DNA from: Bosea sp. ANAM02
GTDB lineage: Bacteria > Pseudomonadota > Alphaproteobacteria > Rhizobiales > Beijerinckiaceae
Length of the DNA stretch: 64,000 nt
Assembly (NCBI RefSeq): GCF_011764485.1
Contig: NZ_AP022848.1
Span: forward strand, 896,001-960,000
Direction: 5' to 3'
Position numbers and translations under genes: made by a program. The notes beneath the pieces are model-generated. The model saw only the letters and a program-made list of their open reading frames with translations. It was not told the DNA's origin and ran no database searches. Below, piece after piece: positions 30,912 through 40,343 of the stretch. How positions within the stretch are numbered: position 1 is the first letter of the stretch; each line of letters opens with the position of its first letter.

Positions 30912-32012
30912 ATGCCTGGCCTGTTCGATCCCTTCAGCCTGAAGGACGTCACCCTTCGCAACCGCATCGTCGCCTCGCCGATGTGCCAGTACATGGCGCA
31001 GGACGGCGTCGCCAATGAATGGCACCGGGCGCATCTCGCCGGGCTGGCGCGCGGCGGCACCGGCCTCGTGGTGATCGAGGCGACCGGCGTCTCGCCGGAA
31101 GGCCGGATCACGCCCGGTTGCCTCGGGCTCTGGAATGACGGGCAGGCTGAGGCGCTGGCGCCGATCATCGCCGAGATGCGCAAGGCCGGCGCGGTCACCG
31201 GCATCCAGATCGGCCATGCCGGGCGCAAGGCCAGTGCCAACCTGCCCTGGGAAGGCGACGACCATATTCCGGCCAATGACGCGCGCGGCTGGGAGACGAT
31301 CGCGCCGTCTGCGGTCGCGCATGGCGGCGGGCTGCCGCGCGTGCCGCGCGCGATGACCACGGCCGATATCGAGCGCGTGCGCAACGATTTCGTCGCCGCG
31401 GCGGAGCGTGCCCGCGATATCGGGATCGAGTGGCTGAAGCTGCATTTCGCCCATGGCTATCTCGCGCAGAACTTCCTCTCACCGCATGCCAACAAGCGCG
31501 ACGACGCCTATGGCGGCAGCTTCGAGAACCGCAGCCGCTTCCTGATCGAGACCCTGGCCGCCGTGCGCAAGGTCTGGCCAGAGAACCGCCCGCTCTCGGC
31601 CCGGCTCGGCGTGATCGAATATGACGGGCGCGACGAGGAGACGCTCGCCGAGGCGATCGAACTGGTGAAGCGGTTGAAGGACGAGGGGCTCGATTTCATC
31701 GATGTCAGCGTCGGCTTCTCGACCAATGAAGCGAAGATTCCGTGGGGGCCGGCCTTCCTGGCGCCGGTCGCCGAGCGCGTGCGCCGCGAGACCGGACTGC
31801 CAGCCTCGACGAGCTGGTATATCAGCAAGCCCGAGCAGGCCGATGCGTTGGTGCGCGAGGGCAAGGTCGACCTGGTTACGCTGGGCCGGCCGCTGCTCGC
31901 CGAGCCGCACTGGCCCTATGCGGCGGCGCAGGCGCTCGGCGTCGCGAATCCGGCCTGGGCGACCCTGCCGCCGCCCTATGCGCATTGGCTGGCCCGGTAT
32001 CGCGCTGCCTGA
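30912..32012 (+). CDS. NADH:flavin oxidoreductase, old yellow enzyme family (YqjM/XenA type)
   Basis: A 366-aa FMN-dependent ene-reductase with a TIM barrel. Family features are LFDPFSLKDVTLRNRIVASPMCQYMAQDG at the start (Cys in the YqjM active-site position), HFAHGYLAQNFLSPHANKR near 178 and DLVTLGRPLLAEPHWP near the C-terminus. It reduces activated alkenes or similar electrophiles. Together with the divergent ArsR gene it looks like an inducible detoxification pair. Confidence 0.92.
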   Translation: MPGLFDPFSLKDVTLRNRIVASPMCQYMAQDGVANEWHRAHLAGLARGGTGLVVIEATGVSPEGRITPGCLGLWNDGQAEALAPIIAEMRKAGAVTGIQIGHAGRKASANLPWEGDDHIPANDARGWETIAPSAVAHGGGLPRVPRAMTTADIERVRNDFVAAAERARDIGIEWLKLHFAHGYLAQNFLSPHANKRDDAYGGSFENRSRFLIETLAAVRKVWPENRPLSARLGVIEYDGRDEETLAEAIELVKRLKDEGLDFIDVSVGFSTNEAKIPWGPAFLAPVAERVRRETGLPASTSWYISKPEQADALVREGKVDLVTLGRPLLAEPHWPYAAAQALGVANPAWATLPPPYAHWLARYRAA

Positions 32013-32041
32013 GGCGCTCTGTCCGAGGCAGATACCATGTG

Positions 32042-32071
32042 AGGAGGGGCCTTTGGGCCCCTCCTTCGTTT
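32042..32071 (+). terminator. Rho-independent terminator after the OYE gene
   Basis: A perfect 10-bp stem AGGAGGGGCC / GGCCCCTCCT with a TTTG loop, then TCGTTT. It lies 30 bases after the stop codon. The remaining bases to 32268 are a probable promoter region of the next gene and show no further gene. Confidence 0.8.
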
Positions 32072-32268
32072 GCAGGAGGGAGTTGAGCCGCTCCGTTGCC
32101 AGAATGATGCCGGCCTTTGCCTGATCCGAAGAGGCAAGGATCGGCCGCGGTCGGAAATCGCAATGGAACTTCCGTCATGTTGACGGCATTTCAACATCTT
32201 ATGATGTCAGGAAGAGCGGAGGCACGGATATGCCGTGCTCCAGCCGTCCAGACACCCGGAGGCCCGTC

Positions 32269-33333
32269 ATGCCGATCGCTTCGCCCTCCCGTTCCTCGAT
32301 GCTGAGCCGGCGCCGGTTCGGTCAGCTCGCGATGATGGGGATGGCGGTTGCCGGCTTCACGGGGATCCATGCCGCTCGCGCTCAGGGCAGCACGGCGATC
32401 CGCTTCGCGCTGGATCGGCGCTTCGATGCGCTGGCGGCGCCGTTCCTGGCGGCACAGGACAAGGGTTATTTCGGCGCCGAGGGGCTCGATGTCGTGATCG
32501 AGCCGGGCAATGGCGCGCGCGCCATGCTCCAGCGGCTGGCATCGGGTGCGCAGGATGCCGGCTTCGGCGATATCAATGCGCTGATCCGGTTCCGCGACGA
32601 GAACCCGAATGCCGATCTCAAGGCGGTGATGATCGTCCATGACCGGCCGGGCTATGCCCTGATCGGCCGCAAGAGCCGGGGGATCACCACCGCGCCGACG
32701 AGCCTCGAAGGCCGCAAGCTCGGCACGGCCAGCATCGATGCCAGCTTCGCGCAATGGCCGCTCTTCAAGAGCCTCAACAAGATCGACGACAGCAAGATCC
32801 GGATCGAGACCATCGGCCTGCCGGTGCGCGAGCCGATGCTGGCCTCGGGCGAGATCGATGCGCTCTTCGCCTTCGGCGCTTCGACCGCCGTCTCCTTGCG
32901 GGCGCGCGGCGTGCCGGCCGACGATATCGTGCTGATGGACATGGCCGAGCATGGCCTCCTGCTCTACGGCAGCGCGGTGATCGTCTCCGGCAAGCTGATC
33001 GCGAGCAAGCCGGATGCGGTGCGCGGGCTCGTGCGCGCCGTGATGCGCGGCATCCGCGATGTCGCCGTCAATCCGGGCGCCGGGGCGCAGTTCGTGCTGC
33101 GCCGCAACGAAAGCGCCCAGATCGAGGTTGAGCGCGACAAGCTTGCTGCCGTGATCGAGCGCAATGTGCTGACGCCCTATGTCCGGGCTCACGGGCTGGG
33201 TGGTATCGACCGCGAGCGCTGGGCGCAGGCGCTGGGCCAGCTCGCCCAGGCGAGCGCGTTCCGCGACAAGGGGCGGGCGGGCGACGCCTTTACCGACGCT
33301 TATCTGCCGCCGGCATCCGAACGCATGTTCTGA
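32269..33333 (+). CDS. ABC transporter substrate-binding protein, NitT/TauT type
   Basis: A 354-aa periplasmic receptor of the SsuA/THI5-like family for sulfonates, nitrate-like anions or pyrimidine precursors. The N-terminus has a Tat motif (SRRRFGQL) and a hydrophobic stretch ending HAARAQ. Family features are AAQDKGYFGAEGLDVVIEPG and LASGAQDAGFGDINALI. GGAGG lies 7 bases before the ATG at 32269. No permease or ATPase gene is next to it, so it is an orphan receptor within this window. Confidence 0.88.
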   Translation: MPIASPSRSSMLSRRRFGQLAMMGMAVAGFTGIHAARAQGSTAIRFALDRRFDALAAPFLAAQDKGYFGAEGLDVVIEPGNGARAMLQRLASGAQDAGFGDINALIRFRDENPNADLKAVMIVHDRPGYALIGRKSRGITTAPTSLEGRKLGTASIDASFAQWPLFKSLNKIDDSKIRIETIGLPVREPMLASGEIDALFAFGASTAVSLRARGVPADDIVLMDMAEHGLLLYGSAVIVSGKLIASKPDAVRGLVRAVMRGIRDVAVNPGAGAQFVLRRNESAQIEVERDKLAAVIERNVLTPYVRAHGLGGIDRERWAQALGQLAQASAFRDKGRAGDAFTDAYLPPASERMF

Positions 33334-33426
33334 GCGCATCGTTACGCTGGGAGATGATACGCAAGACGTGGGTGACAGGGGGGAACGGCCTGCCTATCGT
33401 GCCGCGCCTCCCACCGGACATCCATT

Positions 33427-35046
33427 TTGATCCTGCCAGACCTGCCCGATTACGCCGCGCTGCGCGAGAGCTTCCGCTGGCGTATTCCCGATCGCTACAA
33501 CATCGCCGTAGACGTCTGCGACCGCTGGGCTGCTACCGCGCCCGACCGTCCGGCGATCATCGAGGTCTCCACGGACTGGCAGGTGAGCCCGGTCAGCTTC
33601 GGCTGGCTGCGCGAGCATTCCAACCGCCTCGCGAACGCCCTGCGCGCACGCGGTGTCGGCCGGGGCGACCGTATTGCGATCCTGCTGCCGCAGGGGCGGG
33701 CGGTGCTGACCGCGCATCTCGCCGCCTACAAGCTCGGCGCCATCGCCGTGCCATTGGCCGCCCTGTTCGGCGTCGATGCGCTGGCCTATCGGCTGACCGA
33801 CTCAGGCGCGAAGGTCGTGGTGACCAATGCCGGCGGGCTGGCGAAGCTTGGCCAGATCACGCAACCGCTGCCGGAGCTTGCCTTGCGCATCTCGACCGAC
33901 GGTGCCGATGGCACGGTCGAAGGCTGGGATGCGCTGCTGGCCGAAGGCAGCCCCGATTTCACCCCGGTCGAGACCACGCCCGACGATCCCGCGCTGATGA
34001 TCTACACCTCGGGGACGACGGGCAATCCGAAGGGCGCACTGCATGGCCATCGCGTCCTGCCTGGCCATCTGCCGGGCGTGCAGATGCCGCATGAATTCAT
34101 GCCGCGGCCGGGCGATCTCGCCTGGACGCCGGCCGACTGGGCCTGGGCCGGCGGGCTGCTCAACATGCTGCTGCCGGCGCTGCATTTCGGCGTCGCGGTG
34201 GTGGCGCGGCCGGTGACGCGCTTCGAGCCTGAGGAGGCCTATCGGCTGATCCAGGATCTCGGCATCCGCAACGCCTTCGTGCCGCCGACGGCGCTCAGGA
34301 TGATGCGCGGCGCCGGCAGCCCGCAGGGGCGCTGGAATCTCAACCTACGCACGGTCGCTGCGGCCGGCGAGGCGCTCGGCGCCGAGACCTTGGAATGGGG
34401 GCGCGAGGCGCTCGGCCTCACGATCAACGAGGCCTATGGCCAGACCGAATGCAATCTTGTGCTGGCATCGAGCGCGGCGATCGGCGTCAGCCGCCCCGGC
34501 ACCATCGGCAAGGCGGTGCCCGGCCATGAGGTCGCGATCATCCGGCCGGACGGCACGGCCTGCGCGACCGGCGAGGAGGGGCAGATCGCGGTGCGTCGGC
34601 CCGACCCGGTGATGTTCCTGGAATACTGGCGCAATCCGGAGGCGACGGCGGCCAAGTTCGTGGGCGACTGGATGACGACCGGCGACGAAGGCGTCGCGGA
34701 CGAGGAGGGCTATGTCCGCTTCATCGGCCGCGACGACGACGTCATCACCTCCTCGGGTTATCGCATCGGACCCGGCGAGATCGAGGATTGCCTGCTGCGC
34801 CATCCGGCCGTGGCGCTGGCGGCTGCCGTCGGCAAGCCCGACCCGCTGCGCACCGAGATCGTCAAGGCCTTCGTGGTGCTGAAACCGGGTCATGGCGGCT
34901 CGAAGGCCCTGGTCTCGGAGCTGCAGAGCTTCGTGCGGGCGCGGCTCTCCGCCCATGAATATCCGCGCGAGATCGCCTTCCGCGATGAGCTGCCGCTGAC
35001 GACGACCGGCAAGATCATCCGTCGACTGCTGCGGGCCGAGGCCTGA
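33427..35046 (+). CDS. Acyl-CoA synthetase (AMP-binding family)
   Basis: A 539-aa ANL-superfamily enzyme that activates a carboxylic acid to its CoA thioester through an acyl-adenylate. Motifs: IYTSGTTGNPKGALHGHRVL near 196, EAYGQTECNLVL near 337, DWMTTGDEGVADEEG near 417 and the catalytic-lysine segment LPLTTTGKIIRR at the C-terminus. The TTG start at 33427 has no clear Shine-Dalgarno and is the least certain part of the call. Its last 32 bases overlap the convergent GNAT-like gene. Confidence 0.9.
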   Translation: MILPDLPDYAALRESFRWRIPDRYNIAVDVCDRWAATAPDRPAIIEVSTDWQVSPVSFGWLREHSNRLANALRARGVGRGDRIAILLPQGRAVLTAHLAAYKLGAIAVPLAALFGVDALAYRLTDSGAKVVVTNAGGLAKLGQITQPLPELALRISTDGADGTVEGWDALLAEGSPDFTPVETTPDDPALMIYTSGTTGNPKGALHGHRVLPGHLPGVQMPHEFMPRPGDLAWTPADWAWAGGLLNMLLPALHFGVAVVARPVTRFEPEEAYRLIQDLGIRNAFVPPTALRMMRGAGSPQGRWNLNLRTVAAAGEALGAETLEWGREALGLTINEAYGQTECNLVLASSAAIGVSRPGTIGKAVPGHEVAIIRPDGTACATGEEGQIAVRRPDPVMFLEYWRNPEATAAKFVGDWMTTGDEGVADEEGYVRFIGRDDDVITSSGYRIGPGEIEDCLLRHPAVALAAAVGKPDPLRTEIVKAFVVLKPGHGGSKALVSELQSFVRARLSAHEYPREIAFRDELPLTTTGKIIRRLLRAEA

Positions 35047-36166
35047 ACAGCGCGCGGGCCATGCGCTCGCGCATTCGGATGGCGAGGTCGGCCGGCCGGC
35101 GCGGGCGTTGTCGTGGATGCCGGGTCAGGGCGATCGTGCCGAAGGCCTCGTCGCGGGCGCCGAAGAGCGGCAGGCCACCGGGCAGGAGGATCTGCCGCGC
35201 GGGCTGCGCCTTGCGCATCATCGCAAGCAGCATCGGCAAGGGCTCCAGCTCGGCATAGGTCTCGTCGCCGACGCCGTGATAAAGCCAGCAGGACGCGCCC
35301 TTGCCGAGCGTGAGCGCGGCGGCGATCGGCCTCTCGTCCAGCACCAGCACGGCGATGCGGCAGAGTCTCTGCCGGCCGAGCTCGCGGCTCATGCTGCGCA
35401 GGAAGCCGACCTCGCGGGTGTTCTGCAGTGTCGCCCTGCCGGCTCGGCCGCGCGAGCCGGAGGCCTCGATCGCGAGCAGGATCTCGACGGCGTCGCGCCG
35501 GTCGGCCTGGTTCGTGGCCTCGGCGAGGATGAGGCGGCCCCTGTCCCGCAGGGTTTCGTCGGAGGAGGCGATGCGGGTGGTGGGCGGCAGTTCGAGCCTG
35601 CGCCCGACGAGGGGCTGCCAGCCGATCGCCACGCCATGGCGCTCCGCGACGCGCGCGAGCGTCGCGGCGAAGGCGCCGGCGGGGTCGATGCCAGGCAGGG
35701 CGAACGTTGCGACGGCATGGCTGCGACCGCGCCAGCCGCGCAGGAAGGCGGCGAGGGCAGGGGCGGCGAAGGTACCGTCGATCAGCGGCGTACCGTTGAG
35801 CAGGCGCGGATCGGCGAAGCCTTCGAGCGTATCGGCTGCCAGGAGATGCCGGCGCGTCCGGCAGGGGACGAGACCGACGAGGCGGCGGCGTTCCGAGCCC
35901 GGATTGCCCTGCCAGAGCAGCATGACCTCAGTATCGCGGAAGGAGACGAGATGCTGCGCGGCGGCGAGCGCGAAGCCCGGCTCGAGGCAGGGATTGGCTT
36001 CGAGCGCGCGGCCGGCGAGATCGGCCCATTCGTCCCGGATGGCCTCGCAGGCGCCGAGCGCCCGCAATTCGCTGTAGATCGCCGCGTCGGGATGGGGCGG
36101 AGGCAGGTTCGGCAGGGCCGTCGCCGTGCTGCCGTCGGTCGCCGCCAGAGCTCTGATCGTGCCCAT
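35015..36166 (-). CDS. GNAT-like acetyltransferase (CelD/BcsL-type)
   Basis: A 383-aa protein whose C-terminal half resembles the GNAT/FemAB-like domain found in CelD/BcsL proteins (VLDERPIAAALTLGKGASCWLYHGVGDE). This family is often linked to cell-envelope or exopolysaccharide modification. The N-terminal half is less conserved. It overlaps the acyl-CoA synthetase tail-to-tail by 32 bp. On the same strand upstream is the CobW gene, but a 268-bp gap with palindromes makes co-transcription doubtful. The specific acceptor is unknown. Confidence 0.7.
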   Translation of the reverse strand: MGTIRALAATDGSTATALPNLPPPHPDAAIYSELRALGACEAIRDEWADLAGRALEANPCLEPGFALAAAQHLVSFRDTEVMLLWQGNPGSERRRLVGLVPCRTRRHLLAADTLEGFADPRLLNGTPLIDGTFAAPALAAFLRGWRGRSHAVATFALPGIDPAGAFAATLARVAERHGVAIGWQPLVGRRLELPPTTRIASSDETLRDRGRLILAEATNQADRRDAVEILLAIEASGSRGRAGRATLQNTREVGFLRSMSRELGRQRLCRIAVLVLDERPIAAALTLGKGASCWLYHGVGDETYAELEPLPMLLAMMRKAQPARQILLPGGLPLFGARDEAFGTIALTRHPRQRPRRPADLAIRMRERMARALFRPRPAAVDG

Positions 36167-36215
36167 CTGCCCGTACCCTTCCTGGATCGTTCCGGCGCAT
36201 GGCTGTGCCGGAATG

Positions 36216-36239
36216 GCAAGGCGCGCGGGCGCGCCTTGC
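36216..36239. repeat. Perfect 11-bp palindrome
   Basis: GCAAGGCGCGC and its exact complement are separated by GG. It lies just upstream of the GNAT-like gene. Without a following T-run on either strand it is not a standard terminator; it may be an isolated repeat arm. Confidence 0.5.
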
Positions 36240-36292
36240 GGCTTGCAGGATCGGGTTCAAGAAACGGGCCGGGGGACGCATCCGGAAGTTGA

Positions 36293-36411
36293 GCCCTCAT
36301 CCTCAGGAGCCGCGCAAGCGGCGTCTCGAAGGATGTTCCAGATACCCCGGGAGCCTCTTGAAGCATCCTTCGAGACGCGATCCTTGCGGATCGCTCCTCA
36401 GGATGAGGGCT
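36293..36411. repeat. Intergenic palindromic repeat, family C (CCTCATCCTGAGG type)
   Basis: The ends are GAGCCCTCATCCTCAGGAGC and GCTCCTCAGGATGAGGGCTC, exact inverted arms of about 20 bases. Inside, CGTCTCGAAGGATG and CATCCTTCGAGACGC are also inverted. The only other copy in the window is at 47052-47167. It lies between the cobW and GNAT-like genes. Confidence 0.88.
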
Positions 36412-36434
36412 CGCGGGATATCTCAGGCAGGCTC

Positions 36435-37535
36435 TCAGGCGGTCTGCGGCTGCGCGGCGGCCTGTCCGAGGAAGGCCGACCAGAGCTTGCGGACCGTGTC
36501 CTCCTCGATATCCCTGACGATCAGGACGAGGCGGGAGCGATGGTCCGCATCCGGCCAGGCGTCGAGCTGGAGCGGCGGATGCAGGATCTGCTGGACGGCG
36601 TGGACGAGGAGCGGCCGGCCGGGCTCTCCGGCGATGTCCACCAGCCCCTTCAGGCGCAGCAGGCGCGGGCCGTGGATCGAGCGCAGCAGGGTCCAGAACA
36701 GGTCGAAGGTGGTGCGGGCGACCGGCTGGTCGGCGGTCAGGACGAAGGCGCGGATCGAGGCGTCATGGCGGTTGACGTCATGCGGGTCATGACCATGGGC
36801 GTGGTCGTGCCCGTGATGGTGGTGGTGATGGTCGTGATCATGGTGGTGGTGCCCGGGCAGCGCGTCCTCGGCCAGCCAGTGCCGCAGGGCGTGGGGCTGC
36901 TTCGCGAGATCGTAAAGGCCGGCGCCGATCAGGTCGTTGGCGGGCGCGTCCGGCGGCAGGATGGCGATGCCGGGATTGAGGCCGTCGAGGCGCTGCCGCA
37001 GGGAGGCGACGGCGTCCGGTGTGGCCAGCTCGGCCTTGGTCAGGACGAGCCGGTCGGCGGCGACGACCTGCCGGCGGGCCTCCTCATGGGCGTCGAGCGT
37101 CGCCATGCCGTTGACGGCGTCGACCAGCGTGACGACGCCGTCGAGCCGGAAGCGCATGGCGAGATAGGGGTGGTTGATCAGGACGTTGAGGATCGGGGCG
37201 GGATCGGCGAGGCCGGTGGTTTCGATCACCAGGCGCGAAAAGGGCGCGATGCGGCCATTGTCGCGGCCACGCAGCAGATCCTCCAGCGTGACGATGAGGT
37301 CGTCGCGGATGGTGCAGCAGAGGCAGCCGGATTCGAGGAGGATCATGTTCTCCTCGACCCCCTCGATCATCAGGTGGTCGAGGCCGATCTCGCCGAACTC
37401 GTTGACGAGTACGAGCGTGCCGGTGAGCGCCGGGTCCTTCAGCAGGCGGTTCAGCAAGGTGGTCTTGCCGGCGCCGAGGAAGCCGGTGAGCAGCGTGAGC
37501 GGGACGGGGAGGGGGCGGGCAGGGTCGCCGGTCAT
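36435..37535 (-). CDS. CobW/COG0523 family GTP-binding metallochaperone
   Basis: A 366-aa G3E GTPase. Features: Walker A GFLGAGKT at 18-25, the metal-binding CLCC at 71-74, VIETTGLADP near 103, TKAE near 166, then a His-rich linker at 229-252 (two runs rich in H/D/G), and the C-terminal CobW_C domain. Such proteins deliver zinc or cobalt to target enzymes. No metal-uptake or cobalamin gene adjoins it and no obvious Zur site was seen, so the metal and client are open. Confidence 0.9.
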   Translation of the reverse strand: MTGDPARPLPVPLTLLTGFLGAGKTTLLNRLLKDPALTGTLVLVNEFGEIGLDHLMIEGVEENMILLESGCLCCTIRDDLIVTLEDLLRGRDNGRIAPFSRLVIETTGLADPAPILNVLINHPYLAMRFRLDGVVTLVDAVNGMATLDAHEEARRQVVAADRLVLTKAELATPDAVASLRQRLDGLNPGIAILPPDAPANDLIGAGLYDLAKQPHALRHWLAEDALPGHHHHDHDHHHHHHGHDHAHGHDPHDVNRHDASIRAFVLTADQPVARTTFDLFWTLLRSIHGPRLLRLKGLVDIAGEPGRPLLVHAVQQILHPPLQLDAWPDADHRSRLVLIVRDIEEDTVRKLWSAFLGQAAAQPQTA

Positions 37536-37552
37536 GGGTCGTTGAGCCTCTA

Positions 37553-37626
37553 GGACATCGGATCAATCCGATGTCCTATCAATGGGATCGGTCATCTTCT
37601 CCGTGCCCGAAGGGCACGGGATGACC
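37553..37626. repeat. Two tandem hairpins between the DMT transporter and cobW genes
   Basis: The first is a perfect 11-bp palindrome GGACATCGGAT-CA-ATCCGATGTCC (37553-37576). The second at 37590-37626 nests CCGTGCCC-GAA-GGGCACGG inside GGTCATC/GATGACC. The second touches the stop codon of the minus-strand transporter gene and may help end its transcript. Confidence 0.7.
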
Positions 37627-38537
37627 TAGGCAGGCATCACGCTCCGCCTCGTTTGTTCTAATATTACATTAGTGGCGATGGCGGCGATGACAAGGGCGCA
37701 GCCGGCATATTGCAGGGAGCCCAGTCGCTCGGCGAGGACGAAGGCGGCGATCAGCACGGCGAAGACGGGCTCGGCGCAGAAGGCGAGGCCGGCAGGGCCG
37801 GGCGAGACGCGGGCGAGAGCGAGAATCTGGAAGAGGAAGCCGACGATATAGCCGCCATAGGTGATGGCGACCGCGATCGGCGCAAGCAGGAAGGTCTGTG
37901 GCGGCAGGAAGCCGCCGGTGACGAGCAGCACCAGCGTCGCCACCGGCAGGATGACGACATGTGACCAGAACAGCTTGGGCAGGGTCGGCGTTTCCTTGCA
38001 GCGCGCGGCGGCGAAGAACTGCGCGGCGGCACTGACGCTCGCCAGCATGGCGAGCGCGAGCCCGCGTGGGTCGAGCCCGTGCCGGTCCGGCCCGACGACG
38101 AGCGCGATGCCGAGAAAGGCGGCGAGTGCGACCGCCAGCCTGTCGGCCCGGAAGGGGGCCGGTGTGAAGATCGGCTCGGCCAGCACGATCAGGACGGGGA
38201 AGGTATAGAAGACCACCGCCGCGACCGAGACCGGGACGAAGGCGACCGAGGAGAGATAGGCGATGCCGACCAGCGCCGTCGCCAGGCCGAAGAGCAGCAC
38301 GGGCTGCCGCTCGCTGCGCTTCAGGGCGAGCGAGGCGCGCCAAACGAAAGCGGCGCCGCCGGCAAGGGCCAGCATCAGCAGGACGCGGTAGAAGACGAGG
38401 AGCGGGCCGCTGAGGCCCGCCTGGCCGGCGATCTGGGCGCTGACGATGTTGGTGCCGAAAGCAGCGGCCGAAATGAGCGCCAGCATGAGCCCCTGGCGTT
38501 CGCTGCTTCGGTCCCGGTCAGGGCTGCCCAGGTCCAA
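37626..38537 (-). CDS. DMT superfamily transporter (EamA family)
   Basis: A 303-aa inner-membrane protein with about ten hydrophobic segments arranged as two EamA repeats. Examples are LMLALISAAAFGTNIVSAQ at the start and PGPAGLAFCAEPVFAVLIAAFVLAERL in the second repeat, the typical drug/metabolite exporter signature. Substrate unknown. It is 7 bp from the D,D-carboxypeptidase gene on the same strand, so the two are probably co-transcribed. Confidence 0.9.
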   Translation of the reverse strand: MDLGSPDRDRSSERQGLMLALISAAAFGTNIVSAQIAGQAGLSGPLLVFYRVLLMLALAGGAAFVWRASLALKRSERQPVLLFGLATALVGIAYLSSVAFVPVSVAAVVFYTFPVLIVLAEPIFTPAPFRADRLAVALAAFLGIALVVGPDRHGLDPRGLALAMLASVSAAAQFFAAARCKETPTLPKLFWSHVVILPVATLVLLVTGGFLPPQTFLLAPIAVAITYGGYIVGFLFQILALARVSPGPAGLAFCAEPVFAVLIAAFVLAERLGSLQYAGCALVIAAIATNVILEQTRRSVMPA

Positions 38538-38544
38538 TCAGGTC

Positions 38545-40134
38545 TCAGGCGTCGTTGGCGGGCTTGGCCTTGGCGCCCGCTGCGGGTTTCGCCGCCTGGG
38601 GCTTCACGGCAGCCTGAGAGGGCTTGGCCTTGGCCGGCTTGGCGCGGGCCGGCGGAATCTTGAGCGGCTGGGCCTTCGCGGGCTGGCTCTTGGCGGCCTG
38701 CGCCTTGCCGGGGCGGGCATTGCGCGCCGCCGGCTTGATGCCTGCGGCTGCGCCGGGGCGCAGGCTCGCGGCATTGGCCGCGCCGGGCTGCACCGAGCCC
38801 TGGAGGCGCAGGGGGCCTCCCTCGAAGGCATCCGTCGCGGGCTGGAGCGGGGTGCTCGCCGGCGCGAAGGCGGTGGTGCCGCGCGGAATCGCGCCATTGC
38901 TGGAGGCCGTGCGGCGGGTCGGCGGCACGACGAGGCCGGCAGCGACGGGTGCTTCCGGCTCGATGGTCGGCGTGCCGCGGGCAATGCGCGAACTGGGCTG
39001 CGCAGTGACGTTGGCCGCCAGCGGAGCGGAAGCCGAGCCGGGGCTGCGGCCGAAGGAGACCTGAACCGGGACGGTTTCGGCGCGGGGGCCGAGCACGATA
39101 CGGCCGCGCGGCGAGCGGGTCGCGACCGAGCCGGACGATTGCGGGGCCGACTGGGCATTGAAGATCGCGAAGCGCCCGCCATCGGGAGCGTTGGCGTCCC
39201 CGGTGGAGACGCCTGCCGCGATCGGGCCGGAAACGTCGGCATCGTCGGCAAGGGCGGTGCCGCCGCCACGATTGCGAACATCGTCGCAGATATTGGGCGC
39301 GCGGGCGCCGCTCGGCGGCATCGAGGCGACGCTGTAGCCGGTGCCGCCCCAGGCGGCGAAGCCTTCGTCGAGGAGCTGGGCAGCCCTGACCGTGCGGTCG
39401 GTGCCGGAAAGCGAGCCGAGGACGATGGCGATGAGCGTGCGTCCGCCGCGGCTGGCGGTCGCGACGACGTTGAAGCCGGAGGCGCAGGTGAAGCCGGTCT
39501 TCATGCCGCCGATGCCGGAATAGCGGCCGACCAGCCCGTTTGTGTTGTGCATCACCTGCTTGCCGAGCTGCACGGCCGAGGTGCCCCAGTAATCGGAATA
39601 GCGCGAGAAGTCGTGCATCAGCGCCATGGCAAGCACAGCGAGATCGCGGGCGCTGGTCTGCTGGTCCGGGTGGTCCCAGCCATTGGGATTGACGAAGCGG
39701 GTGTCGCGCATGCCGAGGCGCTGCGCCTCCGCATTCATCATGGCGACGAAGGTCGGGACGTCGCCGCCGACACCCTCGGCCACGACATAGGCGATGTCGT
39801 TGGCCGATTTCACCATCATGATGCGCAAGGCGTTGTCGAGCGTGATCTCGGAGCCCGGCTTGGCATAGACCTTCACGCGCGGCTGGCTCGCGGCGAGCTT
39901 CGAGACCGGGATCGCCGTCTCCAGCCCGAGGCGCCCTTCCCGCACCGCTTTCAGCGCGAGATAGAGCGTCATCATCTTGGTGGTGGAGGCCGGGCGCCAG
40001 GCCTGGCTTCCGTTCTCGCTCGACAGCACGGCTCCGCTGGAGGCGTCGACGACGAGGCTCGTCCCAGCCGAGGCCGATCCGGTCAGAACGGCGCCAAGGA
40101 CGAAAGCGGCGGCTGCGAGGCGGGAAGCGATCAT
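38545..40134 (-). CDS. D-alanyl-D-alanine carboxypeptidase (PBP5/6-like, S11 family)
   Basis: A 529-aa penicillin-binding protein that trims the terminal D-Ala of peptidoglycan stem peptides in the periplasm. The N-terminal signal ends SASA. The three active-site motifs are STTK at 50-53, SAN at 110-112 and KTG at 212-214. After about residue 260 the protein continues as a long low-complexity region rich in Ala, Pro and Lys (for example PAKAKPSQAAVKPQAAKP near the end), with no SPOR domain seen. The ATG at 40134 starts the signal peptide; the frame upstream is rejected. Confidence 0.92.
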   Translation of the reverse strand: MIASRLAAAAFVLGAVLTGSASAGTSLVVDASSGAVLSSENGSQAWRPASTTKMMTLYLALKAVREGRLGLETAIPVSKLAASQPRVKVYAKPGSEITLDNALRIMMVKSANDIAYVVAEGVGGDVPTFVAMMNAEAQRLGMRDTRFVNPNGWDHPDQQTSARDLAVLAMALMHDFSRYSDYWGTSAVQLGKQVMHNTNGLVGRYSGIGGMKTGFTCASGFNVVATASRGGRTLIAIVLGSLSGTDRTVRAAQLLDEGFAAWGGTGYSVASMPPSGARAPNICDDVRNRGGGTALADDADVSGPIAAGVSTGDANAPDGGRFAIFNAQSAPQSSGSVATRSPRGRIVLGPRAETVPVQVSFGRSPGSASAPLAANVTAQPSSRIARGTPTIEPEAPVAAGLVVPPTRRTASSNGAIPRGTTAFAPASTPLQPATDAFEGGPLRLQGSVQPGAANAASLRPGAAAGIKPAARNARPGKAQAAKSQPAKAQPLKIPPARAKPAKAKPSQAAVKPQAAKPAAGAKAKPANDA

Positions 40135-40343
40135 CGGGCGGGTCTGAACCTGTCTTGCTCGAAGCGGGCGGGTAGCATCTTGCGGATGGCGCAGGGGTTC
40201 AACGCGACGCATGCGGCAATTTCGAGACGGCCGCCACATTCGCCCGTCCGTGGATGCATACCTACCCCTTGCGGAGCGATTTGCCTAGCTGCGGCGTAAG
40301 GTCCACAAGCGAGGGGTTCCCTCGCTTTTCCAAGGCTTGTCGC

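Noticed and set aside
36216..36239. GC-rich palindrome as a terminator for cobW
   Set aside because: No T-run follows on either strand and it lies beyond the family-C repeat, closer to the next gene's start.
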